64,000 bases of DNA from Photobacterium kishitanii (GTDB taxonomy: Bacteria; Pseudomonadota; Gammaproteobacteria; Enterobacterales; Vibrionaceae), in NCBI RefSeq assembly GCF_003026355.1, contig NZ_PYON01000002.1:372001-436000 (forward strand), in the 5' to 3' direction. A program made the translations under genes and the position numbers. Below the pieces are notes generated by a model. It made no database searches. It worked only from the letters and a program-made list of their open reading frames with translations, and was not told the origin of the DNA. This document shows, one piece after another, positions 47,036 to 55,990 of the stretch (positions within the stretch are counted from its first letter, which is position 1; each line of letters opens with the position of its first letter).

Positions 47036-49450
47036 GTGAACGACAACTTTGCACGACAATATATTCATATTACCGGCATTGTACAAGGGGTCGGTTTTCG
47101 CCCCTTTGTCTACCAACTAGCGCTGCAATATGCGTTAGTTGGCTGGGTAATTAATGATTCGGAAGGGGTGAAAATAGATGTTCAGGGTAATACTGATAAC
47201 CTTGAGCAATTTATCATCGATCTTCAACAGCAAGCACCGCCTTTAAGCCGTATTGATCACATGACGGTCACAGTAGTATCGTTGTGGTTAGCTGCTGAAA
47301 AACCTGCTCTATTTACGATCGAGAAAAGTCAGCACTGTGATAGTACCACTGTATGTATTTCTCCCGATCAAGGGCTTTGTAATGCTTGTAAACAAGACAT
47401 TGCCAATCCTACCTCGCGTTATTATCAATATCCTTTTACCAACTGTACCCATTGCGGTCCTCGTTATAGCATTACGCGTGCTTTGCCTTATGACAGAGCA
47501 ACCACCAGTATGAACAGTTTCGCATTGTGTAGCGATTGCCAGCAAGCGTATCAGAATCCACTTGATCGTCGTTATCATGCTCAGCCAATAAGTTGTGCTA
47601 TTTGTGGTCCGTGGACTCGGTTGATTGATTATAGTCATAATCATACATTTCTATCAGCGACGGTAAGTGATAAGACGGAGTTAACACAACAAGCGGCAAT
47701 AATAGAATTAGCTAGACGTCTTCAAGCTGGCGCAGTGGTTGCTATTAAAGGGGTAGGCGGTTTTCATCTTGTTTGTGATGGCACTAACGCTAAAGCTGTC
47801 ACACAATTACGGCATATTAAACATCGCCAACAAAAGCCATTAGCGGTGATGGTTGCTGATATTGAAACAGCGCAGCAATTAGTGATCGGTGAGTCGATTG
47901 AGTGGCAAGCTTTAGAGTCTCAAGCTCGACCGATTGTATTAATGCAGAAGTCACCCCCTGTGACAGAAAACCAGGTAAAGATTCCTCGTCTTGCAGTGAA
48001 TGTTGCGCCAAATGTGCCTTATTTAGGAGTAATGCTGCCTTATACACCACTGCATTATTTATTGTTTACCGCATTAGCTGAAGTTAACGCAACCGCAGTG
48101 CTCGTTATGACCAGTGCTAACGTGTCGGGAATGCCGATAGCAACTGACGTTCAGCAAGTCGAACAGCAATTTTCAGGTTCGATTAATTGTGTGCTTGATC
48201 ATAATCGTCCAATTGTTCATGCCTGTGATGACAGTGTCGTGCATTACGCTGGTGGTAAAATACGAACTTTACGTATGGCGCGTGGTTATGCACCTTATAG
48301 TCAATTTGGCTATCAAGCGAAAACGATCACTTTAGCATTAGGCGCGCAACAAAAATCAACGATAGCGTTAGCGTTACCTAAACAGTGGGTATTATCGCCT
48401 TATATTGGTGATCTTAATAACCTTGATACCGAACAACGTTATCAGCAAACAGTCGCTGATCTTCAAGCGCTATATCATGTTACAGCACCACAAATTGTCT
48501 GTGATAAACACGCTAATTACCATTCAACGGCCTTTGCAAAACAGCGGGTGATAGACTCTAAAAGGCCGTTAAATTTACTTCAAGTTCAGCATCATCATGC
48601 ACATATCTTAGCTGTAATGGCGGAATTTAATCTTACTAAACCGGTACTTGGTTTTACCTTTGACGGCACAGGGTGGGGCGATGATGATACGGTGTGGGGC
48701 GGCGAGGTACTATTAGCATCCTGTGCTGATTATCAACGTATTGGTCATTTACGCCCTTTTCGCCTTATTGGGGGAGAACAAGCGATAAAAGAGCCTGCGC
48801 GGTTATTACTGGCAATGTTACTTGAGTGCTATGCGTTAGATGATATCAAAGCGATGCAGCTGAGTGCTTTTTCTGCTTGGAGTGAGGCACATTTTAATAA
48901 CCTGTATCAGTTATGGCAAAGTGGCAGTCGTTCTCCGTATACATCCTCGATGGGACGGCTTATTGATGCTTGGGCTTGTTTATTAGGGCTGGTGGATAAG
49001 GTTAATTATGACGGTCAATGTGGGTTGTTATTAGAACAAGCCGCTGAACAGGATATCTATCATATCCCGTTATCGTTTCAGATGACTGCCGATGGGATTA
49101 TTGATTGGCAGCCTCTGTTTGCACACGTATTGCCGCTTGTTGGTGAGATAAATGATGATAAACGTCAAACATGGATTAATAGTTTAGCTCACGGTGTTTT
49201 GATGGCAATTGCAAAAATGATTGTCACTATCGCTAAACAGCATCCTAATCATGCTGTTGTACTCGGTGGTGGTGTGTTTCAAAACCGCGTACTAGTCAAT
49301 AAAATTTATCATCAATTTTCAGAATTGTCACAGTCACTTTATTGTGGTGAAAAATTGCCTTCAAACGATGGAGCTATTGCTGCTGGTCAGTTGTGGTATG
49401 CGCTGCACCACCATCATATCAATCCAACGATCAAATCTCAGGAACCGTAA
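47036..49450 (+). CDS. hypF: Hydrogenase maturation carbamoyltransferase HypF
   Basis: An 804-residue protein (E. coli about 750) that makes the cyanide ligands of the NiFe centre from carbamoyl phosphate. The start is GTG 47036. Domains in order: acylphosphatase (G-x-V-Q-G-V-G-F-R-P-F-V), two zinc-finger regions with C-N-A-C, C-T-H-C, C-S-D-C and C-A-I-C, a YrdC-like domain (K-G-V-G-G-F-H-L-V-C-D) and a Kae1-like domain with H-H-H-A-H and F-D-G-T-G-W-G. It overlaps none of its neighbours and is followed by hypA two bases later. Confidence 0.95.
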   Translation: MNDNFARQYIHITGIVQGVGFRPFVYQLALQYALVGWVINDSEGVKIDVQGNTDNLEQFIIDLQQQAPPLSRIDHMTVTVVSLWLAAEKPALFTIEKSQHCDSTTVCISPDQGLCNACKQDIANPTSRYYQYPFTNCTHCGPRYSITRALPYDRATTSMNSFALCSDCQQAYQNPLDRRYHAQPISCAICGPWTRLIDYSHNHTFLSATVSDKTELTQQAAIIELARRLQAGAVVAIKGVGGFHLVCDGTNAKAVTQLRHIKHRQQKPLAVMVADIETAQQLVIGESIEWQALESQARPIVLMQKSPPVTENQVKIPRLAVNVAPNVPYLGVMLPYTPLHYLLFTALAEVNATAVLVMTSANVSGMPIATDVQQVEQQFSGSINCVLDHNRPIVHACDDSVVHYAGGKIRTLRMARGYAPYSQFGYQAKTITLALGAQQKSTIALALPKQWVLSPYIGDLNNLDTEQRYQQTVADLQALYHVTAPQIVCDKHANYHSTAFAKQRVIDSKRPLNLLQVQHHHAHILAVMAEFNLTKPVLGFTFDGTGWGDDDTVWGGEVLLASCADYQRIGHLRPFRLIGGEQAIKEPARLLLAMLLECYALDDIKAMQLSAFSAWSEAHFNNLYQLWQSGSRSPYTSSMGRLIDAWACLLGLVDKVNYDGQCGLLLEQAAEQDIYHIPLSFQMTADGIIDWQPLFAHVLPLVGEINDDKRQTWINSLAHGVLMAIAKMIVTIAKQHPNHAVVLGGGVFQNRVLVNKIYHQFSELSQSLYCGEKLPSNDGAIAAGQLWYALHHHHINPTIKSQEP

Positions 49451-49452
49451 TA

Positions 49453-49794
49453 ATGCATGAATTATCATTGAGTATAAATACGGTTGATACCGTGGTTGAA
49501 CAAGCTAAAAAACAAGGCTTTAGTCGCGTGACAAGCGTGACATTAGCCATTGGTACACTGTCATGTATTGAACCTCAGGCATTGGCAACAGGGTTCGAAT
49601 TTGCTAGCCGTGGCACCATTGCAGAAGATGCCCAACTGAAGATTGAATCTGTTGCGGCTCGTGTTTGGTGCTTAGACTGTCAGCAACATGTAGAAATTCC
49701 AGAGCGTGGTGTGAGTTGTCCACGTTGTCATGGTTATCAACTTAAAGTTGAAGCTGGAGACGAATTAATGATTAAACATATCGAGGTTGAATAA
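49453..49794 (+). CDS. hypA: Hydrogenase nickel incorporation protein HypA
   Basis: The ATG at 49453 gives the family start M-H-E-L-S with the nickel-binding His2; the longer frame from 49393 lies inside hypF. The product has 113 residues, with a zinc site C-L-D-C and C-P-R-C in the C-terminal half. It delivers nickel to HycE together with HypB. The hypB start follows one base after its stop. Confidence 0.95.
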   Translation: MHELSLSINTVDTVVEQAKKQGFSRVTSVTLAIGTLSCIEPQALATGFEFASRGTIAEDAQLKIESVAARVWCLDCQQHVEIPERGVSCPRCHGYQLKVEAGDELMIKHIEVE

Positions 49795-49795
49795 T

Positions 49796-50857
49796 ATGTG
49801 TAATGTATGCGGTTGCGGCGATAGCCGAATTGAAGGTCATTCTCATGGCCATCATGACCACGACCATGATGGCCACCATCATCATGAACATCCACACCAG
49901 CATAATGACCATCATCACCCTGCTGCAGAGAGGCCGCAATCGGTTGTGATCCATCATCATTATCACCACCAAGGTGATGTTCATCATCATGTTCATTATA
50001 CTTTGCCAGCAGGCGCCTTGCCTCAGCAAGCAACGCATGGACATCATCATGAGCATGAAACCAATCATGCGCACGCACATTCACACGATCATGCTCACCA
50101 TGGCGACAATCATCATGCGCAGCATCAACCAGAGCGTTTAGATACGGGTGATTTACATTATGGTAAAGGTGAGGCTGAAGTGCATGTTGCCGGTGTATCA
50201 CAGCGCCAGTTATTAACATTAGAGATGGATATATTAGGTAACAATAACCATCTTGCAGCACATAATCGCGAGCACTTTATTGCAAATCGTCAGTTAGTGC
50301 TTAATTTAGTCTCAAGTCCTGGCTCGGGTAAAACAACCTTACTAACCGAAACGCTGATGAAATTAAAAGATCATTGTGCTTGCGCGGTGATCGAGGGTGA
50401 TCAACAAACCAGTAATGACGCAGATCGTATTCGAGCAACAACGGTGCCTGCAATTCAAGTTAATACTGGTAAAGGTTGTCATCTTGACGCACAAATGATC
50501 CATGATGCTTATCATCAACTAGCGATTAATGAACCTGGATTTTTGTTTATTGAAAATGTGGGCAACTTAGTGTGTCCTGCTAGCTTTGATCTTGGTGAAG
50601 CTTCAAAAGTGGCAATTTTATCTGTGACTGAAGGTGAGGATAAACCGCTTAAGTACCCAAATATGTTTGCAGCGGCTGATCTAATGATCATTAATAAAGT
50701 TGATTTACTGCCTTATGTTGATGTTAATATAGAAGATTGCATCACTAATGCACGTAAAGTGAACCCTACAATCCAAGTGATTAAGCTGTCAGCTAAAACG
50801 GGTGAAGGCATGGATGCATGGATTAACTGGCTAAATGAAAATAGACAGCAACTGTAG
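49796..50857 (+). CDS. hypB: Hydrogenase nickel incorporation GTPase HypB, very His-rich
   Basis: The ATG at 49796 gives the family start M-C-N-V-C-G-C-G, the high-affinity metal motif; a TTG at 49787 was rejected. Length 353 (E. coli about 290). Residues about 15-115 hold some 40 histidines in several blocks, a nickel-storage region absent in E. coli HypB but known in rhizobial HypB. The G domain has [20 protein letters not shown] and N-K-V-D-L-L. A GAGGTTG ribosome site lies within the end of hypA. hypC, hypD and hypE do not follow; a terminator does. Confidence 0.95.
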   Translation: MCNVCGCGDSRIEGHSHGHHDHDHDGHHHHEHPHQHNDHHHPAAERPQSVVIHHHYHHQGDVHHHVHYTLPAGALPQQATHGHHHEHETNHAHAHSHDHAHHGDNHHAQHQPERLDTGDLHYGKGEAEVHVAGVSQRQLLTLEMDILGNNNHLAAHNREHFIANRQLVLNLVSSPGSGKTTLLTETLMKLKDHCACAVIEGDQQTSNDADRIRATTVPAIQVNTGKGCHLDAQMIHDAYHQLAINEPGFLFIENVGNLVCPASFDLGEASKVAILSVTEGEDKPLKYPNMFAAADLMIINKVDLLPYVDVNIEDCITNARKVNPTIQVIKLSAKTGEGMDAWINWLNENRQQL

Positions 50858-50886
50858 TTAATTACTACATTTTGGTCGTTATTAAT

Positions 50887-50931
50887 ATGCCGTATATATT
50901 GTTTCTATATATACGGCATTTTTATTTTTTG
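50887..50931 (+). terminator. Intrinsic terminator after hypB
   Basis: Perfect 12-bp stem (50887-50898 with 50908-50919) followed by T5-A-T6. Confidence 0.9.
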
Positions 50932-51119
50932 TGTGTTAGCAATAATTATTGTTAATAAGTGATAGCATTCAAAAAATCGTTTAAATAGCAAAATTATTAC
51001 TATCATTTTTTTTATTTATCTATAGAATCCCGCGCACATTAGCTAACAGAGCTTAAACGCGTACTTGCGTTATGTCTCTCATTAGCGACAATCTTGATGA
51101 TAAACAACGTAAGTAGCCA

Positions 51120-51422
51120 ATGAAAACACATACCTTTGTTGCAGCAGCCTTATTATTATCTGGCTGTGATGTCACCACTGAAACACGCCAACCACCAACA
51201 GCTAAAGATATTGAAATGTGCCAACAGCGTATTGCTGTTAAAACACATTATGCTGTTACTGCGATGTCAGATAATAGTTTGGATAATAAATCTAAAGATA
51301 ACCGTGGTTGGGTATATGTTAATTATCAAAAAGATAATAACCGTGGTTATTTAAAGTTTCGATGTAATTCAACCTATGTTGAAGTCTGGGCGGCGGGTGC
51401 TGCGATGTGGACTGGCTTATAA
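51120..51422 (+). CDS. Small lipoprotein of unknown function
   Basis: A 100-residue protein with lipobox L-S-G-C at residues 13-16. The mature part contains two further cysteines (M-C-Q-Q-R and F-R-C-N-S) that could form a disulfide, and strands around W-V-Y-V-N-Y-Q. I do not recognise the family. It is a single-gene unit between two terminators. Confidence 0.75.
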   Translation: MKTHTFVAAALLLSGCDVTTETRQPPTAKDIEMCQQRIAVKTHYAVTAMSDNSLDNKSKDNRGWVYVNYQKDNNRGYLKFRCNSTYVEVWAAGAAMWTGL

Positions 51423-51434
51423 GTCATTATTGAG

Positions 51435-51467
51435 ATGCTCGTACTATGATTAGTGCGAGCATTTTTA
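51435..51467 (+). terminator. Intrinsic terminator
   Basis: 11-bp stem with one G-U pair (51435-51445 with 51452-51462), then a T run. It ends the small lipoprotein gene. Confidence 0.85.
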
Positions 51468-51484
51468 TTTGATTAACATTTTAT

Positions 51485-52141
51485 TTAAATATGGGAGCTT
51501 GCAACTAGTGTAGGAAATAGATCTGTGTGTTTATAGTGGTAATGGATCATATATTCACCATTAGTTGAAATTTCTAAAAAATAGAGTAATTCATAGCAGT
51601 ATTTTTTCTTAACAAAACATTCAATAGTTTTTAATGCTATTGCATTACTTAGTGTCATTGGAAGCGCACAATATGATGTGATAAATAAACGCGTATCATT
51701 TTCAATTTGAGCAACCACTTCAGTTATCTTTTTATTATTATCGACTAATTGTGGCATGCTGTTTTTTGTTAGTGGGTGCTTTATAACTCGCTGCATAATA
51801 CGATAATGCTCATATTCAGCCCAACAGCATAATATATTGCCAAATAAGCTGATAGCTTGTTTTTCTATCTCAATGTAATACAGGTCAAGATTATCTAGAG
51901 CGACAATACCATTAATATTTTGTGCGTAATCGCTAGTAATACATTGGTATAGATTATCTGTTTGGTGTGGCATCAAGTAATTGATCGTCTCTATTCGAGC
52001 CGTAATTAATGTCGCAAAGAAATCAGCATCGCCATGTAAATGGATATGCTCATCAATAAATTTCAGAAAGTTTTGTTGTAATATCAATTGGTTATTTTTA
52101 TATAAAGGGATAGCAGAGTTTTTTATTACATTAGTGTACAT
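51485..52141 (-). CDS. Unrecognised cytoplasmic protein
   Basis: A 218-residue protein with no signal peptide or membrane segment, probably mostly alpha-helical. I do not recognise the family. Notable features are a D-E-H-I-H-L-H-G-D-A-D stretch near residue 32, C-C-W-A-E-Y-E-H-Y in the middle and H-Y-H-Y-K-H near the end, a spacing of histidines and acids that might suggest a metal-binding helical bundle (speculative). It is a lone gene on the minus strand, convergent with the lipoprotein gene. Confidence 0.65.
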   Translation of the reverse strand: MYTNVIKNSAIPLYKNNQLILQQNFLKFIDEHIHLHGDADFFATLITARIETINYLMPHQTDNLYQCITSDYAQNINGIVALDNLDLYYIEIEKQAISLFGNILCCWAEYEHYRIMQRVIKHPLTKNSMPQLVDNNKKITEVVAQIENDTRLFITSYCALPMTLSNAIALKTIECFVKKKYCYELLYFLEISTNGEYMIHYHYKHTDLFPTLVASSHI

Positions 52142-52625
52142 TTAATAACATGCTCAATAAAAAGGGACTAATGAATAGTAATTAATTCATTAATCAAATA
52201 ATGCACTGGTGTGTATATACTGTGATTACCATCAAATAAAACTCTCAATTATCTTATTATTTGGGCAATTTGTTCCATTTTAGTATTTTTTGCTTATTTT
52301 CAATGTGTTAATGGTATTTGTTGCGTTTTTCTCGATTTGAGAATTAATTTTTATATAAAATATAGCTAGCCTATTTCGGCGATATATTGCTTCTTAACGA
52401 AAATTAAATCAAGTGTTCATGATGCTAGTCGCAAAAATAATGCAGTGTCAAATATAGTTTAAATTTTATTTGTGAACAGTACTTATTCGTTTTTATTTAA
52501 GATTCTCATTACTTAAATTGCCGTTATTATATTGCGAGTTTTTAAAGTAATGCCATAAGATTTAAGATTAGATTAAAACAATACCATAAAGGTATTGTTT
52601 ATTTTATTGATGTTAAAGGAATAAT
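52142..52625. other. AT-rich intergenic region
   Basis: About 480 bases without a supportable gene, between divergent genes. It presumably holds both promoters. The only structured element seen is the hairpin at 52576-52600. Confidence 0.5.
52576..52600 (+). other. Hairpin in the 5' leader of the 52626 gene
   Basis: Perfect 10-bp stem AAACAATACC/GGTATTGTTT (52576-52585 with 52591-52600) with loop ATAAA, ending 25 bases before the ATG and just before the AAAGGA ribosome site. It could be a leader structure or a repressor site; no ligand can be named. Confidence 0.5.
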
Positions 52626-53114
52626 ATGAGTAATTTTTTTTGGCTTACTTGGGCTTGTGTCGCAATATTACCTGCCCATGTTAGTGCGTCTGAATGGAAT
52701 TCTTCAGGGATTGATGGCCATTATGTTTTATCTTCATTGATTGATGAGCAACAGGATCAGAAAAAAGTATCTTTTTCGCTTTATAAGGCTAAATATAATA
52801 ATAACGGTTTTGAACGATTTCTAAGTCAATGTAATAAGGATGGTTTTGATAAAACGGTATCAATGACTATTAATGGTCAAGAAGTGAAGATGGATAAGAT
52901 TTGCCGTAGAACAGCCGACAGTAAAAATTACTGGGTGTATACGCCAACAACTCATCAGGGATTGGCTTTTTTAATTACACAATTTAAATACACTGAAATA
53001 GTTAAGATCCATAAGGTTTTTATCAATACCTATAATCAAAAAACAAATTTAAACTTTAGGGTTTCAGCCAAAGGCTTTACCCAGTCGTGGAAAAAGTCAA
53101 AAAGGGTGATTTAA
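52626..53114 (+). CDS. Secreted protein of unknown function
   Basis: A 162-residue protein with a signal peptide (cleavage near A-H-V-S-A, residue 21). The mature part has two cysteines (S-Q-C-N-K and K-I-C-R-R) and a C-terminal basic end. Beta-strand-like alternation is visible in K-V-S-F-S-L-Y-K and L-N-F-R-V-S. I do not recognise the family. AAAGGA precedes the start. Confidence 0.7.
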   Translation: MSNFFWLTWACVAILPAHVSASEWNSSGIDGHYVLSSLIDEQQDQKKVSFSLYKAKYNNNGFERFLSQCNKDGFDKTVSMTINGQEVKMDKICRRTADSKNYWVYTPTTHQGLAFLITQFKYTEIVKIHKVFINTYNQKTNLNFRVSAKGFTQSWKKSKRVI

Positions 53115-53143
53115 CGATATAGGTGCTACTTACTGAGTTGGTA

Positions 53144-53177
53144 AAAAAGCGATATCAATCGTTTGATATCGCTTTTT
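53144..53177. terminator. Bidirectional terminator
   Basis: Perfect 15-bp stem (53144-53158 with 53163-53177) with A5 on one side and T5 on the other, shared by the convergent genes ending at 53114 and 53181. Confidence 0.92.
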
Positions 53178-53180
53178 GCA

Positions 53181-54353
53181 TTATTGAGTCAATGCTAGTT
53201 TTAAGTGTTCTAACGCTAGTTGTAATGTTTCTTGAGGGCAGCCTAAGTTTAGACGGATAAAACCACTACCATCTGATCCAAATGCAATTCCCATACTTGG
53301 TACAATGCCTGCGTTAATCAGTTTTTGTTCAAGTTCGTCATCACTTAAGTGTAACTTTCGACAGTCGACCCAAGCTAAATACCCAGCCTCTGGTGGCATG
53401 AATCGTAATAATGGTAGTTCAGTGTTAATAAACTTACTGAGTAAATTAATATTAGCTTGAAGATAAGATATTAAATCATCTAGCCATTGGGAGGATGTTG
53501 TATATGCAGCAGTAGCAGCACACATCGCTAAACTATTAAAGACATCCATACCATGTGCATCAAGACGACGGATAAAACGCTCACGTAATTCAGTATTGGG
53601 GATCATGATATTAGAGATCCGCAATGATGATAAGCCAAATGTTTTACTTGCTGCTGTAGCTACCATTGTATGCTGTAAAAGTGCTGGTGGTAGACTTAAC
53701 AGCGAATGATAGGAGTGATTAGGCATTGCCAAGTCTCCCCATATTTCATCACTCAGTAGCCAAACATTATATTGTTGGCATAACGTAGCTAGTGCAATAA
53801 TCTCGCTTGTTGTCCATGCTCGTCCAACAGGGTTGTGTGGGTTGCAAAAGATCATCACTTTCGCACCTTGCTGGAAACAGTGCTCAAGGTGAGTAAGATC
53901 CATGCAATAGTGACCATTGGTTTCAATTAATGGATTTTCAATAATGACACGATCATTTAACTCAGTGATTTTACGGAATGAACCGTAACCTGGTGTTTGA
54001 ATAACAACGTTATCACCAATATTTGTTAGCATTTGAATAGCAACAGATAAGCCCGGTAAGACACCATGTACTGTTGTGATCCAGTCTTGATCTATGGTGA
54101 GTTGATGCCGACTCTGGTACCAATTAATGATGGCTTGGTAATAGTCATTATCACGCTCAGCGTAGCCGAAAATACCATGGTTAATACGTTGTTGCATGAT
54201 ATCAAGCACGGCTTCAGGTGCTTGGAAGTCATAATCAGAAACCCACATTGGTAACTTATTTGAACCATCAACCCCAAGCTTTTGTTGCATGAAATCCCAT
54301 TTGAGTGAACCGGTATGACGTCGGTTAATAACGCGGTCAAAAGAGTTTGTCAT
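53181..54353 (-). CDS. MalY/PatB-type cystathionine beta-lyase or aminotransferase
   Basis: A 390-residue PLP enzyme of fold type I. Motifs: W-V-S-D-Y-D-F-Q-A-P near residue 37, N-P-H-N-P-V-G-R, S-D-E-I-W-G-D-L and the PLP-lysine block S-K-T-F-G-L (Lys237; MalY of E. coli uses Lys233). MalY-like enzymes split cystathionine or cysteine-type substrates, releasing pyruvate and ammonia. It starts two bases after the NhaC gene stop, so both form one operon behind the palindromic operator at 55920. The true substrate is not known. Confidence 0.9.
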   Translation of the reverse strand: MTNSFDRVINRRHTGSLKWDFMQQKLGVDGSNKLPMWVSDYDFQAPEAVLDIMQQRINHGIFGYAERDNDYYQAIINWYQSRHQLTIDQDWITTVHGVLPGLSVAIQMLTNIGDNVVIQTPGYGSFRKITELNDRVIIENPLIETNGHYCMDLTHLEHCFQQGAKVMIFCNPHNPVGRAWTTSEIIALATLCQQYNVWLLSDEIWGDLAMPNHSYHSLLSLPPALLQHTMVATAASKTFGLSSLRISNIMIPNTELRERFIRRLDAHGMDVFNSLAMCAATAAYTTSSQWLDDLISYLQANINLLSKFINTELPLLRFMPPEAGYLAWVDCRKLHLSDDELEQKLINAGIVPSMGIAFGSDGSGFIRLNLGCPQETLQLALEHLKLALTQ

Positions 54354-54355
54354 GA

Positions 54356-55831
54356 TTATCCCTTATTTGTTTCTGTATTTGTCGAAATAACTACATCGTT
54401 ATTATTTACACTGGGTGTTAAAGGCGCTTTTGCAATACCAAAGCCTGTGAATCCATAGATGATGGCGAAAATAACACCGGTGTAGCATTGAACAGCCCAT
54501 GGAAGGTAATCGAGAGTTGGAACATTGAGCGTATGTGCCATATAAATGCCAGCTGCAGTCCAGGGAACAAGTGGCTCGATGATAGTACCTGCATCTTCAA
54601 GGGTACGAGAAAGGTTCTTAGTATCTAGCCCCATTTTGCGGTATGCGTCTTGGAATAATTCACCAGGAATTAATAAGGCTAATTTACCGTCTGAAGTTGT
54701 ACAGACGACAGTAATCGTTGCAATTACTGTTGATAGAATCAGTTGACCAGTGCTACGAATGAGATGTAAGAAACGGCCAAGTACAACATTAAGTGCACCC
54801 GTTAGGCTTAAAATACCAGCAAATGAGAATGCACAGAATACTAATAGAATAGTGCTCATCATCGAAAATAAACCGCCACGGTTAAGCAGTTTGGTGATAT
54901 CAGGAATGATCGTGGTAAGTGACTGTCCATTGTCGCTAAACATTGTAATATTAAAGCCGTTAACAAAGGCATTGAATCCTTGTTGTAAGCTAAATCCTTG
55001 GAAAATCATCCCTAGCGCAAGTCCTAATGCTGAAGCTGCTAGCATTAGTGGTAATACTGGTTTTTTGCTAATAGCACCCCATAAAATCATCAGTGGGGGA
55101 ATAATTAATATGATATTAAAGTGGTAGAGAGTATCGAGACCATTAATAATATCGACCACTTTCTGTGGTTCAGCGACCGTGGCAACATTGGTATTTTGGC
55201 CTGCGAAGTAGAATACAACTGCGGCAATGAAGAACCCAGGTAAGGTGGTATAAAGCATATGTTGAATATGTGCATATAAATTAGTACCAGCGACAATCGG
55301 AGCAAAATTAGTAGAATCTGATAATGGTGATAGCTTATCACCAAAATAAGCCCCAGATACTACTGCACCAGCTGCAGCTCCCATTGAGACATCTAACCCT
55401 GCTGCAACGCCCATTAAAGCGACACCGACAGTACCGGCAGATCCCCATGAAGTACCAGTACAGATAGAGACTAAGCTAGTAACAAAAAAAGCGGCAATAA
55501 GAATGTATTGGGGGCTAATAACTTTGAGGCCCCAATAGACCATATAAGGTATCGTGCCACTAATCATCCAACTTGCAATTAAGCCACCAACAGCGACTAA
55601 AATGAGAATCACCGGCATTGCTTTTGCTAATTTCTCAACAATAGCATCCATTATTTCATCCCAGCTATAACCCATTTTCATGGCGATAAAACCAGTAAAT
55701 GTTGCTGATATGAGGAGTAAGGCTTCTATACGTAAGCCCATAATACCGTAACCCACAGCAAGTAAGATAAACATTACTGCAATAGGAGTTATGGCTAGTG
55801 CAAATGACGGTAGGGGTTTGTTGGTGGTCAT
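54356..55831 (-). CDS. NhaC-family Na+/H+ antiporter or substrate exchanger
   Basis: A 491-residue membrane protein with about 11-12 hydrophobic segments. Family motifs: G-T-S-W-G-S-A-G-T-V-G near residue 126, G-A-Y-F-G-D-K-L-S-P-L-S-D-S-T-N in the middle, and a late T-T-S-D-G-K-L. NhaC members move Na+ against H+, but several exchange organic acids or amino acids. Here the operon partner is a MalY-like lyase and the regulator is LacI-type, so transport of an amino-acid-like substrate is a reasonable alternative to plain sodium export (inference). Confidence 0.88.
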   Translation of the reverse strand: MTTNKPLPSFALAITPIAVMFILLAVGYGIMGLRIEALLLISATFTGFIAMKMGYSWDEIMDAIVEKLAKAMPVILILVAVGGLIASWMISGTIPYMVYWGLKVISPQYILIAAFFVTSLVSICTGTSWGSAGTVGVALMGVAAGLDVSMGAAAGAVVSGAYFGDKLSPLSDSTNFAPIVAGTNLYAHIQHMLYTTLPGFFIAAVVFYFAGQNTNVATVAEPQKVVDIINGLDTLYHFNIILIIPPLMILWGAISKKPVLPLMLAASALGLALGMIFQGFSLQQGFNAFVNGFNITMFSDNGQSLTTIIPDITKLLNRGGLFSMMSTILLVFCAFSFAGILSLTGALNVVLGRFLHLIRSTGQLILSTVIATITVVCTTSDGKLALLIPGELFQDAYRKMGLDTKNLSRTLEDAGTIIEPLVPWTAAGIYMAHTLNVPTLDYLPWAVQCYTGVIFAIIYGFTGFGIAKAPLTPSVNNNDVVISTNTETNKG

Positions 55832-55919
55832 TGTCTATCCTTATTATTTTTTATGTAGGGTGGAAACCAATGACATGATGGTAAGTGAGATAGATTTGCA
55901 AAAATGAGAACTATGTATT

Positions 55920-55947
55920 TATCTCATGTAAGCGCTTACATGAGATA
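55920..55947 (-). promoter_or_regulatory. LacI-family operator, 28-bp perfect palindrome
   Basis: Left half TATCTCATGTAAGC, mirrored exactly in the right half, with the centre TGTAAGCGCTTACA typical of LacI/GalR-family operators. It lies 89 bases upstream of the NhaC start and between it and the regulator gene. Confidence 0.88.
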
Positions 55948-55953
55948 TGAAGT

Positions 55954-55969
55954 TCTGATCTCTATCACA
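55954..55969 (-). promoter_or_regulatory. CRP-like site
   Basis: On the minus strand TGTGATAGAGATCAGA, close to TGTGA-N6-TCACA (nine of ten conserved bases). It is just upstream of the palindromic operator relative to the NhaC gene, the usual place for an activating site. Confidence 0.6.
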
Positions 55970-55990
55970 TTTTATTTGCTTTACATGCGT

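Noticed and set aside
49737..50261. 174-residue minus-strand His/Asp-rich frame opposite hypB
   Set aside because: It mirrors the CAT/CAC codons of the His block on the coding strand; hypB is certain.
54750..55127. 125-residue plus-strand frame opposite the NhaC gene
   Set aside because: It is a shadow of a well-supported membrane protein gene; no ribosome site or family match.
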